Source of the DNA: a bacterium (Candidatus Howlettbacteria) CG_4_10_14_0_8_um_filter_40_9
GTDB taxonomy: Bacteria > Patescibacteriota > CPR2 > UBA1875 > GCA-2785325
DNA length: 10,781 nt
Assembly: GCA_002785325.1 (NCBI GenBank)
Contig: PFMH01000004.1
Coordinates: 1 to 10,781, forward strand
Reading direction: 5' to 3'
Shown here: piece after piece, positions 6,589-10,781 of the stretch
Numbering within the stretch: position 1 is the stretch's first letter
Layout: every line of letters begins with the position of its first letter
Program-made: the position numbers and the translations under genes
The notes under the pieces: generated by a model
What the model was told of the DNA's origin: nothing
What the model saw: only the letters and a program-made list of their open reading frames with translations
Database searches by the model: none

Positions 6589-6622
6589 CTAATGGTATAC
6601 AAAAAAGGTTTGTTTAGTATAC
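6582..6622. promoter_or_regulatory. Three GTATAC palindromes, candidate LexA operators
   Basis: GTATAC occurs at 6582-6587, 6595-6600 and 6617-6622, with centres 13 and 22 bp apart, all between the lexA -35 and its ATG. Two of the three are preceded by TTA or ATA to give TAGTATAC-like sites. Only two other GTATAC hexamers occur in the window, both inside genes (854, 6148). Neither the E. coli box (CTGT-N8-ACAG) nor the Gram-positive box (GAAC-N4-GTTC) is visible here. Binding by LexA is an inference from position and clustering. Confidence 0.6.
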
Positions 6623-6678
6623 GGAATAACAACGACATTATCAATTTAAACTAAGTAATTTTTCAGGGGGAGAAAATT

Positions 6679-7317
6679 ATGACAAACAAAAAACTAACCA
6701 AAAAACAGGAAGATGTGCTGGCGTTTGTGAAGGGCGCCATCGAAAAGTCCGGCAATGCGCCGACGGTTCGCGAGGTTCAAGCCGAGATCGGCTGCGCTTC
6801 GCCGATGGGAGCGGTGTCGCATCTCGCGAGCTTGGAAAGAAAAGGATATATCCGAAAGGTCGAGGGGAAAAAGCGCGGGATCGTTCTGGTTATGGACGGC
6901 AAAGGAAAACCGCTAGAGGATATCGTTCAAGTTCCTTTGGTCGGAAATGTTGCCTGTGGAATGCCGATATTTGCGGAGGAACTGATCGAAGAGTGGATCC
7001 CGCTTTCTACAAAATTACTTAGAAGCGATCCTACGGATATCTTTATGCTTCGCGCCAAGGGCGACTCGATGAATCTGGCGGGGATCGATGATGGGGACTT
7101 CGTTATAGTTCGGAAACAAAATACTGCAGATGAGGGAGATAAAGTAGTCGCGCTTTTAGGCACCGAGGCAACGGTCAAAAAGTTTCACAGAACAAAGGAA
7201 GGGATTACTTTTATACCGATGTCGACTAATCCGGAGCACAAAGAGCTTGTTCCAGAAGCAGGGACATTTATGATCCAGGGGAAAATAGTAGGGGTTATTA
7301 AAAATTATAATAGTTAG
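6679..7317 (+). CDS. lexA: LexA repressor, SOS regulator
   Basis: Represses the SOS genes until RecA filaments stimulate its self-cleavage. The 212 residues show the full family layout. A winged HTH covers about residues 1-70 (APTVREVQAEIG, recognition region SPMGAVSHL at 41-49, then RKGYIRK). The S24-type protease domain has catalytic Ser130 in AKGDSMN and Lys167 in ATVKKF, the same 37-residue spacing as Ser119/Lys156 of E. coli LexA. The cleavage segment reads VACGMPIFAEE, so the scissile bond would be Cys93-Gly94, where most LexA proteins have Ala-Gly; UmuD uses Cys-Gly. A strong AGGGGGAG ribosome site lies at 6665-6672. It heads the cluster lexA-two four-helix genes-recA, and three candidate operators sit at its promoter. 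The recognition helix differs from both E. coli and Bacillus types, in line with a different operator. Identity is certain. Confidence 0.97.
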   Translation: MTNKKLTKKQEDVLAFVKGAIEKSGNAPTVREVQAEIGCASPMGAVSHLASLERKGYIRKVEGKKRGIVLVMDGKGKPLEDIVQVPLVGNVACGMPIFAEELIEEWIPLSTKLLRSDPTDIFMLRAKGDSMNLAGIDDGDFVIVRKQNTADEGDKVVALLGTEATVKKFHRTKEGITFIPMSTNPEHKELVPEAGTFMIQGKIVGVIKNYNS

Positions 7318-7345
7318 TCAATGGTTCACAGATCATAGTCCATAG
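7315..7345 (+). repeat. Left heptamer array (TAGTTCA-type) at the end of lexA
   Basis: Four contiguous 7-bp units, TAGTCAA, TGGTTCA, CAGATCA and TAGTCCA, run from 7315 to 7342, followed by a partial TAG. The consensus is TAGTTCA. The first unit contains the lexA stop codon. The reverse-complement type of unit lies at the other end of the following pseudogene. Confidence 0.6.
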
Positions 7346-7360
7346 GCAAGGGGAGTTATT

Positions 7361-7765
7361 ATGAATAATTTTAGATATTTAAAAGTTTGGCAAGAATCAC
7401 GTAAACTGAATATAATGATTTACGAGGTAACTAAAAAATTTCCCAAAGAAGAAATGTTCGGGCTGATAAATTAAGTTAGAAGAGCATCGGTCTCCGTTTC
7501 CGCCAACATTATCGAAGGTAATGGTAGGTTTTATCTCAACGAAAACATCAGGTTTCTTTATATAGCATTAGGGTCGCTTTATGAAACCGAGGGACATATC
7601 ATCTTAGCTAATGATATTGGATATATCGAAGATCGTGATTCTGAAAGAGTTAAAGAACAGATAGAGATAGTAGCAAAGTTGTTAAATGGGTTTATCAGAT
7701 CAATAAAAAACCAAAAATCTAATATTAAAGAATCAGTGAACAGTGAACAAATAGCCGTGAACTGA
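7361..7765 (+). pseudogene. Four-helix-bundle (S23/IVP-type) protein gene, broken by an in-frame TAA
   Basis: The frame reads from ATG 7361 (ribosome site GGGAG at 7351-7355) to TGA 7763-7765, 134 codons, with a single internal TAA at 7472-7474 (codon 38). Both sides belong to the four-helix-bundle family related to proteins encoded in 23S rRNA intervening sequences: RYLKVWQESRKLN and FPKEEMFGLIN before the stop, VRRASVSVSANIIEGNGR and RFLYIALGSLYETEGHI after it. The family usually has Gln at the interrupted place (SQIRRA-type motif), so one C-to-T change of CAA would explain the TAA. No frameshift is needed. The last dozen codons are made from 7-bp repeat units. Expression as two fragments is conceivable, but no reinitiation site is evident. 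The biochemical role of the family is not known. It is the first of two paralogues between lexA and recA. Confidence 0.82.
7730..7764 (-). repeat. Right heptamer array, inverted relative to the left one
   Basis: TGAACAG (7737), TGAACAA (7744), ATAGCCG (7751) and TGAACTG (7758) are contiguous 7-bp units, preceded by a weaker GAATCAG. Their consensus, TGAACTA-like, is the reverse complement of the TAGTTCA units at 7315-7342. The array forms the 3' end of the pseudogene and reaches its stop codon, so the gene is bracketed by inverted heptamer arrays. Confidence 0.55.
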
Positions 7766-7778
7766 TAAAGGGGGAAAC

Positions 7779-8135
7779 ATGGGGAATTACGTAGAAATAC
7801 AATCAAGAAGAAAAGCACACGAGATCGTACTTTTAGTACACAGATTGATTTGCCAAAGCAAGCTCAAGGGAAAAGATATCGAAAACCTAAAAAATTCGTC
7901 AAGCAATGTAGCAGCCGAACTTTATGAAGCGCATGGCAGGATATTTGAAGACGAAAAAATCAAACACATTAGCAAATCAAGAGGGTATCTATATGAAGCC
8001 AAATACTATATAAATCTTTTAAACGATATCGGTAGGATCAACAGGTATGTGAAGAAGGATATGGTTTTGAAAATTGATTTGCTTGATAAGTTGCTTATAA
8101 GCATGATAAGAAATAAGGAAATGTCTATCAGATAA
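7779..8135 (+). CDS. Four-helix-bundle protein, paralogue of the upstream pseudogene
   Basis: 118 residues, mostly helical, cytoplasmic. It aligns without large gaps to the pseudogene product: SSNVAAELYEAHGR matches SANIIEGNGR, RGYLYEAKYYINLLNDIGRI matches LGSLYETEGHIILANDIGYI, and LLDKLLISMIR matches VAKLLNGFIR. This places it in the four-helix-bundle/S23 superfamily, which also contains the accessory Avd proteins of diversity-generating retroelements. It is more diverged from the family consensus than the pseudogene. The start is supported by AAAGGGGG at 7767-7774, five or so bases before the ATG, and only 13 bp separate it from the preceding stop. recA follows after 54 bp with no visible promoter, so it is probably cotranscribed with lexA and recA. 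Function unknown; an accessory role in the SOS cluster is only a contextual guess. Confidence 0.8.
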   Translation: MGNYVEIQSRRKAHEIVLLVHRLICQSKLKGKDIENLKNSSSNVAAELYEAHGRIFEDEKIKHISKSRGYLYEAKYYINLLNDIGRINRYVKKDMVLKIDLLDKLLISMIRNKEMSIR

Positions 8136-8189
8136 TTAAAATTAAAAAAAGAGAAAGGACCCTAGGAGGAAACGGAGGGGAAGAAACAT

Positions 8190-9242
8190 ATGGCAGTAGA
8201 AGAAAACAAAAAAAGAATGGAAGCGGTACAACTAGCCGTAGAACAGATCGAAAAACAGTTCGGCAAAGGGGCTATCATGAATCTTGGAGAAAACTCGGGC
8301 ATGAATGTCGAAGCGATTTCGACTGGTTCTCTGGGTCTTGATATAGCGCTTGGAGTCGGTGGCGTACCAAAGGGAAGGGTTGTCGAGGTATATGGACCGG
8401 AGTCGTCCGGAAAGACCACTCTTTCATATCACGTCATTGCCGAGTCGCAAAAAAAGGGCGGTATCTGCGCGTTTGTAGACGCTGAACATGCGATGGACCC
8501 AGAGTATGCGAAAAATATCGGCGTTGATATCGAAAAACTTTTGATCTCTCAGCCCGATACGGGGGAACAAGCTTTGGAAATCGTAGAGACATTAGTACGA
8601 TCAAACGGCGTGGACGTTGTTGTTGTGGATTCTGTCGCGGCTTTAACTCCAAGAGCAGAGATAGAAGGTGAGATGGGGGACTCGCATATGGGACTGCAGG
8701 CAAGGCTGATGTCTCAAGCACTTCGAAAATTGACCAGCGTAATCTCGAAGTCAAACACTACTGTTATCTTTATAAACCAGATTAGGATGAAGATTGGAGT
8801 TATGTTCGGTAATCCCGAAACAACAACAGGAGGAAACGCACTCAAATTTTACTCTTCTGTCAGGATGGAGATCAGAAGAGCGGCACAGATAAAGGACGGT
8901 GATAATGTTATCGGGAATAATGTAAAAGTAAAAATTGTAAAAAATAAGGTGGCGCCGCCTTTTAAAACTGCTGAGTTTGATATAATGTACAGCGAGGGTA
9001 TATCAAAAGTAGGAGAGATAGTCGATCTTGGGGAAAAGAATGGATTTATAAAAAAGAGCGGTTCTTGGTATGAGTATGATGGACAAAAGATAGGGCAAGG
9101 CAGAGAGGCGGCGAAACAGTTCATGAGGGACAATAAAAAAATATCTTCTGAGATCGAAAAGAAGATAAGAGAGGAATCCTCAAATAAAAAAGAGCAAAAA
9201 AAAGAAGAGAAGCAACAAGAAGTGGAAGAGGTAACCACGTAG
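8190..9242 (+). CDS. recA: RecA recombinase
   Basis: ATP-dependent strand-exchange protein and SOS co-protease, 350 residues, standard length. The N-terminal polymerisation helix is followed by Walker A GPESSGKT (69-76), the catalytic Glu in VDAEHAMDPEYA (E99), Walker B VVVVDSVAALTP (D147), the EGEMGDSHMGLQARLMSQALRK region and loop L2 around NQIRMKIGVMFGNPETTTGG (196-215). The C-terminal tail (from about 320) is very rich in Lys, Glu and Gln, and mixed in charge, unlike the purely acidic tail of E. coli RecA. GGAGGGG at 8174-8180 is the likely ribosome site; a second GGAGG lies at 8166. No promoter or GTATAC site is seen in the 54-bp gap upstream, so expression is likely from the lexA promoter or from within the upstream gene. 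The dedA promoter begins directly after its stop. Confidence 0.98.
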   Translation: MAVEENKKRMEAVQLAVEQIEKQFGKGAIMNLGENSGMNVEAISTGSLGLDIALGVGGVPKGRVVEVYGPESSGKTTLSYHVIAESQKKGGICAFVDAEHAMDPEYAKNIGVDIEKLLISQPDTGEQALEIVETLVRSNGVDVVVVDSVAALTPRAEIEGEMGDSHMGLQARLMSQALRKLTSVISKSNTTVIFINQIRMKIGVMFGNPETTTGGNALKFYSSVRMEIRRAAQIKDGDNVIGNNVKVKIVKNKVAPPFKTAEFDIMYSEGISKVGEIVDLGEKNGFIKKSGSWYEYDGQKIGQGREAAKQFMRDNKKISSEIEKKIREESSNKKEQKKEEKQQEVEEVTT

Positions 9243-9244
9243 TT

Positions 9245-9273
9245 TTAAGAACTTTAAAAAGCTGTGCTATAAT
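9245..9273 (+). promoter_or_regulatory. Extended -10 promoter for dedA-recX
   Basis: A perfect TATAAT (9268-9273) is preceded by TGC (extended -10 TGn) and, at 17 bp, by a partial -35 TTAAGA (9245-9250). It starts right behind the recA TAG and would give a leader of about 20 nt. It allows recX to be expressed apart from lexA-recA. Confidence 0.65.
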
Positions 9274-9298
9274 GGATTCTGTTAATATTTAAGGATTC

Positions 9299-9937
9299 AT
9301 GTTTACAAGCATAATAAATTATTTTATTCATCTGGCCGATCTTTATGGTCTTTATGGGATTGCTCTAGGGATGGGACTCGAAAGTTTAGGGGTCCCTTTT
9401 GCAGGCATTGCTATGGCACTAGCCGTAGTGCCATTGGTCGGACGGGGGAAAGCGACCTATGTTGGTATCATCGCAGTTGCTACCGTCGGAACGACTATCG
9501 GGTCAATCTTAAGTTATTACCTCGGATATTTCTTTGGTGAAGTTATTCGAAAGTTTCACAGGGGGCATCTCATAAACAGAGAAGAGCTACTAGATAAATT
9601 TGTGGATAGATATGGCGAGGGGGCAGTTTTCTTCGCACAACTTTTCGGTTTTTCGAGGTCATTTATCTCTCTTCCTTCCGGAGTGGTTAGGATGAAATTG
9701 AAAAATTTTATCATAGGTACAATAGCCGGATCCCTTGTTATAAATACTGCTATGGTAATAGCGAACATTTATCTTTACAAAACATGGAGAGATGTTTCAA
9801 ACTATCTCGGTGTACCCATGTGGACTAGCTTGGTTGTATCAGGCATCTTTATAGCCGCTCTAATAACTTTATACAAAATAAAGCTCAAGGACTTAATGAA
9901 TGGAAATAACAAGCATCGAAAAGGGCAAAAGAGCTAG
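9299..9937 (+). CDS. DedA-family membrane protein
   Basis: Integral membrane protein of the DedA/VTT superfamily, whose members include undecaprenyl-phosphate and phospholipid transporters. The 212 residues have hydrophobic or re-entrant segments at about 15-48, 52-80, 107-130, 136-160 and 175-197. GLESLGVPF holds the conserved Glu (E28), and FGFSRSFISLPSGVVRM matches the family's RFxPxxRTFxxxxAGxxxM block, keeping the second Arg as R120. The first Arg and the Pro of that block are replaced by Q114 and G117. The ribosome site is AAGGA at 9291-9295. The gene has its own promoter, and its end overlaps the recX start by 38 bp, so the two are translated from one message; this pairing is probably positional and not functional. 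Which lipid is moved cannot be told. Confidence 0.85.
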   Translation: MFTSIINYFIHLADLYGLYGIALGMGLESLGVPFAGIAMALAVVPLVGRGKATYVGIIAVATVGTTIGSILSYYLGYFFGEVIRKFHRGHLINREELLDKFVDRYGEGAVFFAQLFGFSRSFISLPSGVVRMKLKNFIIGTIAGSLVINTAMVIANIYLYKTWRDVSNYLGVPMWTSLVVSGIFIAALITLYKIKLKDLMNGNNKHRKGQKS

Positions 9938-10520
9938 AGGCCGTTACAACATATATATAGACGGCAAGTTCGGTTTTAGTCTGAACGAAGAACTCTTAGC
10001 AGATGAAAATCTTAAAGTCGGCCAAAATATCGATCTCGCCGGCAAGGAAAAAATTATCAATGACGACATAAAGAAAAAGGCATTGAATGCATCTTTTCGG
10101 TTTTTGTCTTACAGAGACAGAAGTGAAAAGGAGGTTAGGGAAAAATTGGAAACAAAAAAATATGATGGAGATATCATAGATGAAACTATCACAAAACTTA
10201 AGGATCTCAATCTTCTGAATGATAATGTTTTTGCTAAAAGATGGGTGGAAGAGAGAAAAGTCGGAAGAGGGAAAACTGTTCTATCAAGAGAACTTTACAA
10301 ACTAGGGATCGCAAACGATATTGCAGAAGAAGCGATGAAGGAGCTGAAAGGAGAAGAGTTGGAAATAGCGAAAGAACTAGTAGAAAAGAAAAAGAGTTTT
10401 AACGGACTAAAAGATAGAAAGGAAATATATACAAAGATCGGCGGATTCCTCATGAGGCGCGGTTTTAGTTATGAAACGGTAAAGGAGATAGTGGAAGACA
10501 AAATAAAAAAGAGCTCCTAG
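9900..10520 (+). CDS. recX: RecX regulatory protein
   Basis: RecX binds RecA filaments and limits their growth and co-protease activity. The 206 residues comprise a beta-rich N-terminal extension (about 1-55, RGRYNIYIDGKFGFSLNEELL) as in Firmicute-type RecX, then three three-helix RecX repeats. Typical elements are FRFLSYRDRSEKEVREKL, ITKLKDLNLLNDNVFAKRWVEER, LSRELYKLGIAND and IGGFLMRRGFSYETVKEIV. The ATG at 9900 has AAGGA at 9888-9892 and overlaps dedA by 38 bp in another frame. Placement two genes after recA agrees with the common recA-recX linkage. The TAG stop lies inside the loop of the terminator hairpin, leaving no spacer after the gene. Confidence 0.94.
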   Translation: MEITSIEKGKRARGRYNIYIDGKFGFSLNEELLADENLKVGQNIDLAGKEKIINDDIKKKALNASFRFLSYRDRSEKEVREKLETKKYDGDIIDETITKLKDLNLLNDNVFAKRWVEERKVGRGKTVLSRELYKLGIANDIAEEAMKELKGEELEIAKELVEKKKSFNGLKDRKEIYTKIGGFLMRRGFSYETVKEIVEDKIKKSS

Positions 10521-10532
10521 GAGCTCTTTTTT
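10505..10532. terminator. Bidirectional intrinsic terminator at the recX stop
   Basis: AAAAAAGAGCTC (10505-10516), loop CTAG and GAGCTCTTTTTT (10521-10532) form a perfect 12-bp stem ending in a T-run on the + strand and, by symmetry, on the - strand. The recX TAG (10518-10520) is within the loop. It can end transcription of dedA-recX and of the - strand small peptide gene that approaches from the right. Confidence 0.9.
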
Positions 10533-10547
10533 ATTTTGTCTTAGTGC

Positions 10548-10610
10548 TTAGGCGGTTACTACCTTTACGATAAAGGCAAAAGCCAATGTCCAAAGCATAA
10601 ATTCTACCAT
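10548..10610 (-). CDS. Candidate 20-residue hydrophobic membrane peptide
   Basis: The - strand frame from ATG 10610 to TAA 10548 encodes MVEFMLWTLA followed by FAFIVKVVTA: an acidic residue near the start, one hydrophobic stretch long enough for a short membrane helix, and a single Lys near the end. A TGAGGT ribosome site lies five or so bases upstream (10615-10620). A near-consensus promoter lies about 40-70 bp upstream, and the bidirectional terminator sits 15 bp after the stop, so promoter, ribosome site, frame and terminator make a complete small transcription unit. I do not recognise the peptide. In size it resembles KdpF-like or TisB-like single-helix peptides, but there is no sequence evidence for either. 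An alternative is that the transcript is a small RNA and the frame is chance. Confidence 0.5.
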   Translation of the reverse strand: MVEFMLWTLAFAFIVKVVTA

Positions 10611-10648
10611 CCGTACCTCAAATTAATGTTTTCTTAAACGACGAAGAG

Positions 10649-10678
10649 ATGATATCACAAGGAATATCCACATGTCAA
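10649..10678 (-). promoter_or_regulatory. Near-consensus promoter for the small - strand unit
   Basis: Read on the - strand, a perfect TTGACA (10678-10673), an 18-bp spacer and TATCAT (10654-10649) make one of the best promoters in the window. The spacer begins TGTGGATAT, nearly a DnaA box. CTTGACATGTGGATA here (10679-10665) matches the lexA promoter at 14 of 15 positions. Confidence 0.65.
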
Positions 10679-10692
10679 GTAGTGGTGGTAAT

Positions 10693-10716
10693 GTGCAAAC
10701 ACTTTTTGCACTTTTT
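10693..10716. repeat. GTGCAAA hairpin followed by T-run
   Basis: GTGCAAA (10693-10699), loop CACTT and TTTGCAC (10705-10711) form a perfect 7-bp stem followed by TTTTT. It lies between the divergent small promoter and the last gene. It could be a weak terminator, an attenuator for the following gene or the end structure of a mobile element. Confidence 0.45.
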
Positions 10717-10739
10717 AGTATCATGGAGGTATGAAAATA

Positions 10740-10781
10740 ATGCCAAACACAACAAGCGAAGAAAAACTAAGATGGATAAAA
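10740..10781 (+). CDS. Start of a truncated gene, possibly a mobile-element protein
   Basis: Only 14 codons are inside the window: MPNTTSEEKLRWIK. GGAGG at 10725-10729 suits the ATG at 10740 (10-nt gap); the in-frame ATG at 10731 directly abuts the ribosome site and is less likely. The hydrophilic EEKLRWIK start resembles N-termini of HTH-containing transposase or integrase proteins, but so little is visible that this is a guess. The hairpin just upstream could be an element end. Confidence 0.4.
   Translation, partial: MPNTTSEEKLRWIK

Noticed and set aside
6081..6644. Longer nucleotidyltransferase starting at 6644
   Set aside because: The extra 42 residues run across the lexA promoter and GTATAC sites and do not look like part of the fold; the ATG at 6518 fits the family start better.
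7361..7765. Recoding of TAA as glutamine to read through the four-helix-bundle gene
   Set aside because: TAA ends rodZ, the intact paralogue and the nucleotidyltransferase at sensible positions, and no other gene contains an internal TAA, so a pseudogene is simpler.
7779..8135. Avd accessory protein of a diversity-generating retroelement
   Set aside because: The fold family fits, but there is no reverse transcriptase, template repeat or variable repeat in the window.

Overview
The window looks like a chromosomal segment from a small-genome bacterium of the Candidate Phyla Radiation (Patescibacteria, most likely Parcubacteria-like). This is an inference. It rests on AT-leaning composition, lysine-rich proteins, core genes packed closely, tandem four-helix-bundle (S23/IVP-type) proteins inside a DNA-repair cluster, a LexA with atypical operators, and gene borders filled with short degenerate repeats. 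UGA, UAA and UAG all behave as ordinary stops.

Layout, left to right. An FtsK/SpoIIIE DNA translocase (6-2102) is followed by a repeat-filled gap. Then come a RodZ-like membrane HTH protein (2326-3291), a YajQ-family protein (3403-3906), an M16 zinc peptidase (3998-5269) and a membrane-anchored C39-like cysteine peptidase (5312-6091), all on the + strand. A small nucleotidyltransferase-fold protein (6081-6518, - strand) converges on the C39 gene and diverges from lexA.

The second half is an SOS/recombination block: lexA (6679-7317), a four-helix-bundle pseudogene broken by one in-frame TAA (7361-7765), an intact paralogue of it (7779-8135), recA (8190-9242), a DedA-family membrane protein (9299-9937) and recX (9900-10520). 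lexA, recA and recX make up the regulator, recombinase and recombinase modulator of the SOS response. Three GTATAC palindromes at the lexA promoter are the best candidates for this organism's LexA operators. dedA-recX has its own extended -10 promoter and ends in a strong hairpin terminator that works in both directions.

The right edge holds a well-formed - strand promoter. It precedes a 20-codon open frame for a hydrophobic peptide, which ends at the shared terminator. After that come a GTGCAAA hairpin and the first codons of another + strand gene, possibly a mobile-element protein.

The most interesting signals are: (1) the GTATAC cluster together with a LexA that has a Cys-Gly cleavage site and an unusual recognition helix; (2) a 15-bp element containing a -35 box and a DnaA-box-like sequence, shared by the lexA promoter and the small-peptide promoter; (3) inverted arrays of 7-bp repeats flanking the four-helix-bundle pseudogene; (4) the undescribed 20-aa membrane-peptide gene; and (5) several different short-repeat families, each confined to one gene border.
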